Below are positions 56,400 through 64,000 of a stretch of 64,000 bases of DNA, piece by piece. The translations under genes and the position numbers were made by a program. This stretch comes from an uncultured Mucispirillum sp. (GTDB lineage Bacteria; Chrysiogenota; Deferribacteres; Deferribacterales; Mucispirillaceae). Each line of letters begins with the position of its first letter. The first letter of the stretch is position 1. The stretch is taken from the NCBI GenBank assembly GCA_944326705.1, contig CALVEY010000001.1, positions 62,001 to 126,000 on the forward strand, read 5' to 3'. Under the pieces are notes generated by a model. That model did not search any database. It saw only the letters and a program-made list of their open reading frames with translations, and had not been told where the DNA came from.

Positions 56400-57092
56400 T
56401 TATTCATGACGCGGGTCAATATATTTAACCGCATCGTTAAACCTGCCATAAACACCTTTCGCCTTGTTTAAAGCCTCTTCAGCAGGAGTGCCTTTTTTGA
56501 TTGCATCCATCATTTTACCAAGGTTTACAAACTCATAACCGATAATTTCGTTATCTGCATCAACTGCAACTCTTGTAATGTAACCTTCTGCCATCTCTAA
56601 ATACCTGGCACCTTTTGCTTTTGTGCCAAACATTGTGCCAACCTGGCTTCTTAAACCTTTGCCTAAATCTTCTAAGCTGGCACCAATAGGCAAACCACCT
56701 TCAGAAAATGCAGTTTGTGACCTGCCGTATACTATCTGCAGAAAAAGTTCGCGCATAGCAACATTTATTGCATCACATACTAAGTCAGTATTTAACGCTT
56801 CTAAAATAGTTTTACCAGGAAGAATTTCTGATGCCATAGCAGCAGAGTGTGTCATACCTGAACAGCCTAATGTTTCAACAAGTGCTTCTTCAATAATACC
56901 GTCTTTAACATTTAAAGTTAATTTACATGCACCCTGTTGTGGAGCACACCAGCCTACACCATGAGTAAGCCCGCTGATATCTTTAATTTCTTTTGCCTGA
57001 ACCCATTTACCTTCCTGTGGTATTGGTGCAGGGCCATGATATGCACCTTTTGCAATTGGACACATATGCTCTACTTCAGTAGAATAAATCAT
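56400..57092 (-). CDS. NifU/IscU-like iron-sulfur scaffold partner of GGGtGRT
   Basis: The 230-residue protein has an IscU/NifU-N-like fold with Cys positions in GWCAPQQGACKLTLNVKDG and EALVETLGCSGMTHSAAMAS, suitable as cluster ligands. The C-terminal 60 residues are an extra helical part. The start is ATG 57092 with GGGAGG upstream; a frame from 57131 would include that site. It precedes the GGGtGRT gene, and the pair probably works together on a cofactor. The client protein is not known. Confidence 0.82.
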   Translation of the reverse strand: MIYSTEVEHMCPIAKGAYHGPAPIPQEGKWVQAKEIKDISGLTHGVGWCAPQQGACKLTLNVKDGIIEEALVETLGCSGMTHSAAMASEILPGKTILEALNTDLVCDAINVAMRELFLQIVYGRSQTAFSEGGLPIGASLEDLGKGLRSQVGTMFGTKAKGARYLEMAEGYITRVAVDADNEIIGYEFVNLGKMMDAIKKGTPAEEALNKAKGVYGRFNDAVKYIDPRHE

Positions 57093-57131
57093 ATTCCTAC
57101 CTCCCTTATATTTTTGCATTTTATATTGCAC

Positions 57132-57674
57132 TTATTTTTTTATAAATCCACGCATACCTACATTTATTCTAGCAAAACCATTACCTAAATGATTAGAATC
57201 AGGCAGATTATCTGTATATGATTCAAAACCACCGCCTGCTTCTATAAATATAGACATATTACTAAAACTAAAAATATCTACACCTAAACCAGCATATACT
57301 TCATAAGAATATGGTGCGTCAAATAACTGGCTACCCTCTGTTCCAACAAAAGCAAAACCACCTGCAATGAAACCATAAGGGGTAACAAAAACATTATTTT
57401 TAGTAAAATCAGTAGATAAACCAAAAGTGATTTTTTCTGTAATACCAAAATAACCTGATGCATTTTCATTATTAATTATATTTTTACCATAACCATCAAT
57501 AGAAATTATATTACGCATTTCAAATGATGAGCTATTATACATAGTAACACCAAACTCACCATATCCACCGCTTTTACTGCTTGTTAATGCAACACCACCA
57601 CCAACAGAAAAATTTGCAGCAAAAGAAAAAACTGGAAGTAAAAAGAAAAAGAAAACTAAAAAGACCTTTTTCAT
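57132..57674 (-). CDS. Outer-membrane beta-barrel-like protein
   Basis: The 180-residue protein has a signal peptide (VFLVFFFFLLPVFSFAANFS, cleavage after Ala near residue 20). About eight amphipathic strands with Gly/aromatic ends follow, such as VGGGVALTSSKSGGYGEFGV and GNGFARINVGMRGFIKK. An eight-strand barrel of the OmpW/OmpX size is likely. It is upstream of the NifU-like gene by 40 bases; co-transcription is possible. Confidence 0.7.
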   Translation of the reverse strand: MKKVFLVFFFFLLPVFSFAANFSVGGGVALTSSKSGGYGEFGVTMYNSSSFEMRNIISIDGYGKNIINNENASGYFGITEKITFGLSTDFTKNNVFVTPYGFIAGGFAFVGTEGSQLFDAPYSYEVYAGLGVDIFSFSNMSIFIEAGGGFESYTDNLPDSNHLGNGFARINVGMRGFIKK

Positions 57675-57785
57675 AAAACACCTATTTTATTAGGCAGTAT
57701 TTTGTTATATTTATATAATATCTTATCATAATATACTTTGTTGTCAATGAATAATAAAAATATTTAATTTTTTTATAATATTTGC

Positions 57786-57814
57786 TTGACAAAGTTTTTA
57801 AATGTTGCTATCTT
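57786..57814 (+). promoter_or_regulatory. Promoter of rpsT
   Basis: TTGACA (57786-57791), 17 bp, TATCTT (57809-57814), leaving a short leader with GAGGTG before the GTG start at 57857. Confidence 0.7.
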
Positions 57815-57856
57815 TTCAATCTACAATAATTATGATTAATATTTTGAGGTGTTAGA

Positions 57857-58129
57857 GTGGCACATACTTTGTCAGCTTTAAAACGTATTCGTCAGTCAGA
57901 AAAAAGAAGACTGATTAACAAATCTAATAAATCAGCTATGAAAACATATATTAAAAAATATATGAAAGCATTAGAAACAGGTGCTGATAATACTGAAGCA
58001 TTATTAAAACAAGCTGTAAGCGTTATTTACAAAACTGCACGTAAAGGTGCAATCCATAAAAAACAAGCTTCTCGTAAAGTTTCACGCCTTACTATGAAGT
58101 TTAACAAAGCACAAGCAGTTAACAAGTAG
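57857..58129 (+). CDS. rpsT: 30S ribosomal protein S20
   Basis: The 90-residue basic protein binds 16S rRNA in the small subunit. The sequence is typical: SALKRIRQSEKRRLINKSNK, then KTARKGAIHKKQASRKVSRL. Translation starts at GTG 57857 with GAGGTG 6-8 bases before it. S20 genes often start with weak codons (E. coli uses TTG), which aids autogenous control. Confidence 0.96.
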   Translation: MAHTLSALKRIRQSEKRRLINKSNKSAMKTYIKKYMKALETGADNTEALLKQAVSVIYKTARKGAIHKKQASRKVSRLTMKFNKAQAVNK

Positions 58130-58215
58130 TTTTAAAAACATATAATAATTGTACCACCTTTAATTATAATTATTATACTGTTTTAAATTATATAATGCTA
58201 TCCTTATTTTTTGTA

Positions 58216-58320
58216 TGAAGGGGAGTAGCCCAAACTTTTGGATAAAGTCAACAATCTCGTGTTATTTTATAACACTGGCTTTATCATTGATTTAAGAAAT
58301 CATTGGCAAGACCTTCGGCA
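58216..58320 (+). ncRNA. yybP-ykoY manganese riboswitch
   Basis: The leader of the antiporter gene has the family's conserved parts: AAGGGGAGTAGCCC near its start, GTCAACAATCTCG in the middle, a variable paired arm (GTGTTATTTTATAACAC), and TTGGCAAGACC at the end. This RNA senses Mn2+ and turns on Mn export or tolerance genes. It merges with a strong terminator (58308-58345), so control is likely by anti-termination: with Mn bound, the GACC strand is held and the terminator is disfavoured. Confidence 0.87.
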
Positions 58321-58345
58321 TTTCACATGCCGAAGGTCTTTTTTT
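58308..58345 (+). terminator. Riboswitch expression-platform terminator
   Basis: AAGACCTTCGGCA pairs with TGCCGAAGGTCTT around TTTCACA, followed by a run of T (58339-58345). Its 5' arm shares bases with the 3' end of the manganese riboswitch. Confidence 0.88.
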
Positions 58346-58376
58346 ATATGTGCAAAAAAATAAAAAGGAGAAAAAT

Positions 58377-59624
58377 ATGAAAAATTGGATGCCAATTATT
58401 ATCGCAGTAATAGCAACAATTCCTGGGTTTATGCTTAGAGTGCTTGGCATAGAGCTGCACCCTATTGTTATGACACTGATTACTGCTGTTGCTATCTTTT
58501 CTGCATCATTTATTTTAACCTGGGCATGTGAAGTAATGCAGCTTGATATTCCACAGGCTGTTGCAGTTGCTCTTGTTGCATTAATTGCAGTGCTGCCAGA
58601 ATACGCTGTTGATATGTATTTTACATGGATGGCAGGTCAAGACCCACAGGGTGAATATGTTCACTATGCTGTTGCAAATATGACAGGTGCAAACAGGCTT
58701 CTTATTGGTGTAGGCTGGTCTGTAATTATTTTAATATTTGCAATAAAATTCAGAAAAAAAGTTGTGCTTGAATCTACTCACAAAACTGAACTTTTCTTTT
58801 TAATGCTTGCTACATTATATGCAATCACTATTCCTTTAAAAGGCACATTAAACCTTTTTGATACAGTTGTTTTAATAGGTATATTTATATGGTACATTAC
58901 TATCATTATTAGAAAACCAGTTGAAGAAGAAGAAATAGAAGGCCCTGCAAAAACTATTGCTGACCTTCCAAAACAAAAAAGACTTACTGTAACATGGGGA
59001 CTTTTCTTTGTAGCTGCTATAGTTATTTTTGCAGATGCAGAGCTTTTCAGTGAAAGCCTTGTAGCAAGTGGTAAACTTCTTGGTGTTAATGAATTTTTAC
59101 TTGTACAGTGGCTTGCGCCAATTGCTTCAGAAGCTCCAGAATTTATTGTGGCTATCACTTTTGCTCTTCGCGGAAGTGCAGGACTTGCACTTGGAAGCCT
59201 TGTATCTTCTAAATTAAACCAATGGACATTGCTTGTTGGTATGATACCTCTTGTTTATAGTATTTCTTATTCTACTGCTGACCATCCACATGATACAGGC
59301 TTTTTTTCTACTGTTATGCCACTTGCAACTATGCAGATGCATGAGCTTCTTTTAACTGCTGCGCAGTCTGCATTTGCTATTGCATTAATTGCCGGGCTTG
59401 TTGCTGGTAAAAGAGAAGCACTTGCACTGCTTATATTATTTATGGCACAATTTTTATCACCATTTTATGATAAACTGCTTCCTGCATATATTCCAAATGC
59501 AACACCGCATGACACAGTACTTATAACTTTCAGTGTTATTTATGTTGTATTTACAATTATACTTGTTGTTATGCACCCAAAAAGATTTGTATCTATTATA
59601 AAAGGATATAAAACAGGACTATAA
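58377..59624 (+). CDS. Na+/Ca2+-exchanger-family antiporter under Mn control
   Basis: The 415-residue protein has about eleven membrane helices. The two alpha-repeats carry the ion-site acids: VALIAVLPEYAVDMYFTW and LAPIASEAPEFIVAITFALR followed by GSAGLALGSLVSSKLNQW. These match the CaCA superfamily. The Mn riboswitch suggests the protein exports Mn2+ (or Ca2+/Mn2+). ATG 58377 has AAGGAG upstream; a GTG at 58350 would overlap the leader. Confidence 0.85.
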   Translation: MKNWMPIIIAVIATIPGFMLRVLGIELHPIVMTLITAVAIFSASFILTWACEVMQLDIPQAVAVALVALIAVLPEYAVDMYFTWMAGQDPQGEYVHYAVANMTGANRLLIGVGWSVIILIFAIKFRKKVVLESTHKTELFFLMLATLYAITIPLKGTLNLFDTVVLIGIFIWYITIIIRKPVEEEEIEGPAKTIADLPKQKRLTVTWGLFFVAAIVIFADAELFSESLVASGKLLGVNEFLLVQWLAPIASEAPEFIVAITFALRGSAGLALGSLVSSKLNQWTLLVGMIPLVYSISYSTADHPHDTGFFSTVMPLATMQMHELLLTAAQSAFAIALIAGLVAGKREALALLILFMAQFLSPFYDKLLPAYIPNATPHDTVLITFSVIYVVFTIILVVMHPKRFVSIIKGYKTGL

Positions 59625-59638
59625 CTATAAAAAATAAA

Positions 59639-59664
59639 GGGCGGTTTAAAACCGCCCTTTTATA
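59639..59664. terminator. Bidirectional terminator
   Basis: GGGCGGTTT pairs with AAACCGCCC, with TTTTATATT on one side and TTTATTTTTT on the other strand. It serves both the antiporter gene and the convergent membrane protein. Confidence 0.88.
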
Positions 59665-59673
59665 TTCAGCTTA

Positions 59674-60180
59674 TTATTTTGTTTCTTCTATAAAATCATC
59701 ATCAGTTAAGCCCCAGTCTTTTTTCAGAAGATTGCGGACTAATGTATTAGGGGCTGCTACTTTGTAACCTTCATATCTATAATTTTCTGCAATCCATTTA
59801 TTCGCATTATATGCTGTAAAACAACTGAAGCATGATATAAATAAAAGCAGTAATGCAGAACTTGCCAGGAAAAATTCTAACACATCTTTATAATCAATAT
59901 CTAATAAATAATATATCTGCATCATAAATGATGGGGTTGCCTGCACTTGAGAAGTACCATAAGGATACATACTGGCAAAAGATGAGCTGAATATTGAAAA
60001 ACATATAATGCCTAAAAAGAATAATACACTTGCTATAAGCATTATTAAACCAGAGCGGCTTAATTTATTTTTAAATAATGTAATACCAAATATTGGTGCA
60101 GTAATCAGCAAAAACCAGTTTATACCATGGTTTATTTTCTTTACACTTCCTGTTTCTTCGTTTCTTAATTCGATTGTCAT
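59674..60180 (-). CDS. Membrane protein of unknown function
   Basis: The 168-residue protein has four hydrophobic segments (about 22-40, 45-66, 100-125 in two parts) and a polar C-terminal tail ending in DWGLTDDDFIEETK. The first half (HGINWFLLITAPIFGITLFK) resembles small DUF2628-like membrane proteins, a weak match. I start at ATG 60180, which follows TGGAG; an ATG at 60192 would include it. Nothing nearby indicates a function. Confidence 0.6.
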   Translation of the reverse strand: MTIELRNEETGSVKKINHGINWFLLITAPIFGITLFKNKLSRSGLIMLIASVLFFLGIICFSIFSSSFASMYPYGTSQVQATPSFMMQIYYLLDIDYKDVLEFFLASSALLLLFISCFSCFTAYNANKWIAENYRYEGYKVAAPNTLVRNLLKKDWGLTDDDFIEETK

Positions 60181-60330
60181 AAAATGCTCCATATATTATA
60201 TTTATTTTCTATTTATATGCTATGTCGTATTATAACAAAAATGGTTACAATGGCAATATAATAAAATAAAAGATTGACATATATAATATCTTCTTTTATC
60301 CTAACTTATTATGTAATTGAGAGTATAACT

Positions 60331-60732
60331 ATGGATACTATAAATATTACTACAAAAGCAAGATTTGATATTATAGACATTACATCTCAAATACAGTCAT
60401 GTATTACTCAATCCAATATTAAAAGCGGAATCGCCGTCATTTTTATACCACATACTACAGCAGGCATATCTATTAATGAAAATGCAGACCCTGATGTTGT
60501 GTATGACTTAAAAAATATCTTTAATAATATGATACCTGAAAATAATCATTACAGACACAGCGAAGGAAATTCACAGGCTCACGCTCTTTCTACCTTAACA
60601 TCTCCAAGTTTAACAGTTATAATTGAAAATGGAAAAATTGTGCTTGGAACATGGCAGAATATATATTTTATGGAATATGACGGACCTAGAAACAGGAAAG
60701 CATATATTCAAATAATAAATAAAGGAGAATAA
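60331..60732 (+). CDS. YjbQ-family protein (UPF0047)
   Basis: The 133-residue protein has the family pattern: IAVIFIPHTTAGISINENAD, then NHYRHSEGNSQAHALSTLTS, then GKIVLGTWQNIYFMEYDGPR. The His and Asp/Glu residues form a metal-like or catalytic site. YjbQ has been reported to have weak thiamine-phosphate synthase activity, and its real task is uncertain. The start at ATG 60331 fits the family length; a longer frame from 60274 has unrelated residues. It begins a three-gene unit with the next two genes. Confidence 0.87.
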   Translation: MDTINITTKARFDIIDITSQIQSCITQSNIKSGIAVIFIPHTTAGISINENADPDVVYDLKNIFNNMIPENNHYRHSEGNSQAHALSTLTSPSLTVIIENGKIVLGTWQNIYFMEYDGPRNRKAYIQIINKGE

Positions 60733-60733
60733 T

Positions 60734-61042
60734 ATGAGTAATTTAAGTGATGATTTAAAAAAAGTATTTTTATTTGGTGTTGGAGCTATTGCAAAAACAA
60801 GTGAAAAATCTAAAGAATTAATTGATGAATTAATTGAAAAAGGTGCTCTTACTGTTGAGCAGGGAAAAAACTTAAATGAAGAATTAAAACATAACCTGCA
60901 GGAAAAAATTATTGAAAAAGAAAAAGAGTTAAATTCTGAGCTTATAAGCCAGATTAAAGATATGAAAAACTTATCTGATGAAGATATTAAAATATTAAAA
61001 GAAAAAATAGCAGAAGTAGAAAAAGAAAAAAATGAAAAGTAA
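60734..61042 (+). CDS. Phasin-like coiled-coil protein
   Basis: The 102-residue protein is almost all helix, with a charged heptad coil from about residue 45 to 102. Its N-terminus, KKVFLFGVGAIAKTSEKSKE followed by LIDELIEKGALTVEQGKNLN, resembles PhaF/PhaI-like proteins, often found beside UbiB-family kinases. It starts one base after yjbQ and overlaps the kinase gene by 11 bases. A regulatory or scaffold role for the kinase is likely but not shown. Confidence 0.7.
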   Translation: MSNLSDDLKKVFLFGVGAIAKTSEKSKELIDELIEKGALTVEQGKNLNEELKHNLQEKIIEKEKELNSELISQIKDMKNLSDEDIKILKEKIAEVEKEKNEK

Positions 61043-62603
61043 ATATAATGAAAGGACAAGACTGCGTGAAATATTATCTATCATTAGAAAACATAATATA
61101 ATCACAGGTATTACTCCTGAAAAATTACGCAGCGTATTAGAAGATTTAGGACCAACATATATTAAAATGGGGCAGATAATGTCTATGCAGACAGACGCCC
61201 TGCCCCCTGCTTTTTTAAAGGAATTAGAAAAGCTGAGAACTGATGTTCCGCCTATGAGTGATGAAGATTTACGCTTTATTATTCAGGAAACATATAATAA
61301 AGATATTTCTGAGCTTTTTGATGATTTCAGCTATAAATCATTAGGCTCTGCATCTATTGCACAAGTCCATTCTGCAAAACTTAAAAACAGCGGTGTCCCT
61401 GTTGTTTTAAAAATCCAAAGGCGTGATATATATAAGCGTATGGAGCAGGATATTAAACTTATGCGCCGGGTTGCAGGTATGGTGCAGAAAGTTAAAAAAG
61501 AAACTATTGTAGACTTTGAAACAATACTTGATGAACTTTGGAAAACTGCTCAGGAAGAAATGAATTTCCTTAAAGAAGCAGAAAACGCAGTTACCTTTTA
61601 TAATAACCATAAAGATGTGCAGTATGCTACCTGCCCAAAAGTATATACAGAGCTTAGCTCTGAAAAAATACTTGTTATGGAGTATGTGGAAGGATTTTTT
61701 ATTGATAATGAAAAAGCAATATCTGAAGGCGGATACGATAAAAAAGAAATAGCTGCAAAACTGGCTGAAGATTATATTAGTCAAGTAATTGACTATGGCT
61801 TTTTCCATGCAGACCCCCACCCTGGCAATATAAAAATAAGAAATGGTCAGATTGTATGGATAGATTTAGGAATGATGGGCAAATTAAGCCCAAGAGACAG
61901 GGGGCTGATTGCTGACTTAATTACATCAGTAGCAAAGCATGATACAAGCAGAATAAAAGATATTGCATTAACTCTTGGCAACCCTGCTAAAGATGTTGAC
62001 CATGTAAGGCTTTATTCAGATATTGACTTATTTCTTAATAAATACGGCACTATGGATTTAGGAAATATGAGCCTTGCAGGCATTGTTATTGAACTGCTTG
62101 ATATACTCAGGACACATAAAATACAAGTGCCGTCAACTATATCTATGCTTGCACGGGGTATTATGACATTAGAAGGCGTTATAGCCTTTTTAAACCCAGA
62201 TATTAATGTGATAGATATTACTGCAACACATATTAAAAACAGTAAAAACCCTACCTCCGAATTTATAAAAAAAATGCAGAAAGCAGCAATGGAATTAAGT
62301 GGAAGTTTAGAAAAGCTGGCTTTAATACCAGGCTTTACAATAGATATTCTGCAAATGATAGCAAAAGGACAAGTTAAAGTTAATTCTGAGCTGCAGATTT
62401 CAGAAAATGCTCAAGTTTTTATAGACAGGATGTTAAGCAGAGTAATACTAGCCTTAATAACTGTTGCTATCATAATAGGCTCAAGCCTTATAGCAATGGT
62501 AGATGTTCAGCCTGTAATATTTAACCTGCCGCTTTTTACTACTATTGGCTATATTGCAGCAGGCTTTTTAACTATCTCGCTTTTTAGGGGAAAATATAAG
62601 TAG
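61032..62603 (+). CDS. UbiB/ABC1-family atypical kinase
   Basis: The 523-residue protein has the ABC1 core: the KxGQ-type motif LGPTYIKMGQIMSMQTDALP, an Ala-rich nucleotide loop LGSASIAQVHSAKL, catalytic FFHADPHPGNI and metal-site IDLGMMG. Two C-terminal membrane helices (about 465-487 and 496-515) anchor it. In E. coli UbiB is needed for ubiquinone synthesis; in anaerobes it likely supports other quinones or isoprenoids. It ends at a terminator. Confidence 0.92.
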   Translation: MKSKYNERTRLREILSIIRKHNIITGITPEKLRSVLEDLGPTYIKMGQIMSMQTDALPPAFLKELEKLRTDVPPMSDEDLRFIIQETYNKDISELFDDFSYKSLGSASIAQVHSAKLKNSGVPVVLKIQRRDIYKRMEQDIKLMRRVAGMVQKVKKETIVDFETILDELWKTAQEEMNFLKEAENAVTFYNNHKDVQYATCPKVYTELSSEKILVMEYVEGFFIDNEKAISEGGYDKKEIAAKLAEDYISQVIDYGFFHADPHPGNIKIRNGQIVWIDLGMMGKLSPRDRGLIADLITSVAKHDTSRIKDIALTLGNPAKDVDHVRLYSDIDLFLNKYGTMDLGNMSLAGIVIELLDILRTHKIQVPSTISMLARGIMTLEGVIAFLNPDINVIDITATHIKNSKNPTSEFIKKMQKAAMELSGSLEKLALIPGFTIDILQMIAKGQVKVNSELQISENAQVFIDRMLSRVILALITVAIIIGSSLIAMVDVQPVIFNLPLFTTIGYIAAGFLTISLFRGKYK

Positions 62604-62659
62604 TATACTTATAATCCTAAATAATCTAAGCATACACATATAAAAAAATGATTTAATAA

Positions 62660-62696
62660 ACTAAACTTAGAGCATATATCTAAGTTTAGTTTTTTT
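62660..62696 (+). terminator. Terminator after the ABC1 kinase gene
   Basis: ACTAAACTTAGA pairs with TCTAAGTTTAGT around GCATATA, then TTTTTT. The loop is AT-rich; on the other strand there is no good T-run. Confidence 0.85.
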
Positions 62697-62764
62697 ATTA
62701 TCATGTTTACAAAAGGCTGATATAAAATATATTATTTTAGTAATCTATAAATATAAAAGAAGAC

Positions 62765-63154
62765 TTATAATTTTTCAACTTCATCTATTATAACCTGTGG
62801 AACTCTTACAGGCTTATTTTTTACTGCATCATATACTGCATGAGTAGTTTTTGCTGTTGCATATATAGTGCCATTTCCATCATGTATTTTATATTCAAAA
62901 GTAAATAAAGCACCTTTTGCACTTGAAAGCCAAAGTTTAACAAATGCTTTATCTTCTAACTTTAAAAACTTCTTATAATGTACTTCTGCGCTTGTTAAAA
63001 TAAACCACATTTTATTTTCAATACTGTTATGAAAAATATCTGCATAGCAGTTTGTGCGGGCTATTTCGCAGTAGCTTAAATAAACAGAATTATTAACATG
63101 GCCATAGCCGTCTAAATCATTAAATCTTATCTGTATTTCTATTTCTTTTGCCAT
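62765..63154 (-). CDS. YbgC-type acyl-CoA thioesterase
   Basis: The 129-residue hotdog-fold protein has the 4HBT opening IQIRFNDLDGYGHVNNSVYL, with the acidic residue and the HVNN turn typical of YbgC/FcbC thioesterases. A beta-sheet region with TFEYKIHDGNGTIYATAKTT follows. It hydrolyses acyl-CoA or acyl-ACP thioesters; the chain length is not deducible. Ribosome site AAGGGG precedes ATG 63154. It stands alone. Confidence 0.85.
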   Translation of the reverse strand: MAKEIEIQIRFNDLDGYGHVNNSVYLSYCEIARTNCYADIFHNSIENKMWFILTSAEVHYKKFLKLEDKAFVKLWLSSAKGALFTFEYKIHDGNGTIYATAKTTHAVYDAVKNKPVRVPQVIIDEVEKL

Positions 63155-63302
63155 ATTTTACCCCTTTTTATTTTTGCTTATCATATCAAATTATAAATAA
63201 AGTTACAAGAATATATAAAATAAAAAAATAAAAAATTATTGTTGATAAAATTAGGATTATATAATAACATTATTTGACATTTTACTTTTTAGGAGAATAC
63301 TC

Positions 63303-64000
63303 GTGGAACATATTAATGTTGGATTTTTATCTATTTTACCACCGATTATTGCAATCGTTTTAGCCTTAAAATCTAAAGATGTTGTTTCTTCTTTGATTAT
63401 AGGTATTTTATCTGGCACAGTTATATATGTGTTTAATGCGCCAGTCAAAGATGGTGCAGCTGATGCATCATTTCTTCATAACCTTGTTCTTTCATTAGAA
63501 TATATGTTTGTTATTATGGCAGATAAGTTTGATGTTATGATGATTATATTTATGTGCGTCCTTGGTGCATTAGTAGCAGTTGTTACTTTAGCAGGTGGTG
63601 CAAGAGCCTATGGACAGTGGGCTTCTAAAAAAGTAAAATCACCAGTTGGAGCAAAACTTGCTACATCTATTTTAGGTATCGTTATTTTTATTGATGACTA
63701 TTTTAACTGCTTAACAGTTGGAACTGTTATGCGACCAGTTACTGACCAGCATAAAATTTCCCGTGAAAAACTTGCATATCTTATAGATGCTATGGCTGCC
63801 CCAATATGTATTATTGCTCCAATTTCCAGCTGGGCAGCTTCTATCTTAACTTATCTTCCAGAAGATGTAGATAGAATGCAAATGTTTTTAAGCACTATCC
63901 CTTTTAACTTTTATGCTCTTTTAACAATTGTAATGGTACTTCTGCTTTCTGTATGGAATTTAGACTTTGGTCCAATGGCTAAATTTGAAAGACAGGCAAA
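63303..64000 (+). CDS. NhaC-family Na+/H+ antiporter, N-terminal part (cut by window edge)
   Basis: The frame starts at GTG 63303 (AGGAGA upstream) and runs off the window with 232 residues seen. It has about six membrane helices and the family segment GIVIFIDDYFNCLTVGTVMR, followed by PVTDQHKISREKLAYLIDAM and AAPICIIAPISSWAA. These match NhaC-type antiporters. The C-terminal half is outside the window, so full integrity and ion specificity are not known. Confidence 0.88.
   Translation, partial: MEHINVGFLSILPPIIAIVLALKSKDVVSSLIIGILSGTVIYVFNAPVKDGAADASFLHNLVLSLEYMFVIMADKFDVMMIIFMCVLGALVAVVTLAGGARAYGQWASKKVKSPVGAKLATSILGIVIFIDDYFNCLTVGTVMRPVTDQHKISREKLAYLIDAMAAPICIIAPISSWAASILTYLPEDVDRMQMFLSTIPFNFYALLTIVMVLLLSVWNLDFGPMAKFERQA

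Overview
The window is low-GC DNA with short intergenic gaps and mostly AGGAG-type ribosome sites. The housekeeping genes (enolase, CarB, ribosomal protein S20, a UbiB-family kinase), a complete type VI secretion core, and a GGGtGRT/NifU-like pair suggest a Gram-negative anaerobe. My best guess is a gut Deferribacterota bacterium of the Mucispirillum type. That is inference from gene content and composition; no database was searched.

Layout. (1) 1-8276: early region of a Mu-like transposable element. It has a divergent repressor (cut by the window edge), an operator/promoter, a Ner-like regulator, small accessory genes, a DDE transposase (MuA-like), an AAA+ ATPase (MuB-like), a Gam-like protein, GemA and Mor. 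Mor is followed at once by a terminator, two blocks of 11-bp repeats that look like a transposase-binding right end, and host DNA. No head, tail or lysis genes follow. (2) 8270-14164: an EamA transporter whose 5' end appears cut by the element, then a leftward carB-yeiH-zip run. (3) 14393-15305: tRNA-Phe, a truncated gene fragment, and a duplicated structured element next to an orphan T6SS-type promoter. (4) 15367-48730: a T6SS locus. A leftward operon tssA-M-fha-J-K-L diverges from a rightward tssB-C-E-F-G. hcp and a long leftward vgrG operon follow. The vgrG operon carries a PAAR-like 1810-residue effector candidate, duplicated Sel1-like and Tat-signal-like genes, duplicated membrane proteins, a class 3 lipase, and two further membrane-associated proteins. 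(5) 48875-64000: ordinary chromosome with tRNA-modification, radical SAM, eno, TetR, an M29 aminopeptidase, the GGGtGRT/NifU-like pair, rpsT, a manganese-riboswitch-controlled cation antiporter, yjbQ-like, ubiB-like, a thioesterase and a partial NhaC-type antiporter.

How it fits together. The T6SS supplies membrane complex (TssJLM), baseplate (TssAEFGK), sheath (TssBC), tube (Hcp) and spike (VgrG plus PAAR-like effector). No ClpV is present in the window. hcp, vgrG and the orphan site at 15.2 kb share one promoter design: TTGACA, exactly 18 bp, TATrTT, plus an upstream palindromic box. This suggests one regulator controls tube, spike and cargo together. The effector end of the vgrG operon has been rebuilt by duplication and recombination: a 2.16-kb tandem duplication, a stranded tail of the large effector, a stranded head of the lipase, and a probable frameshift.
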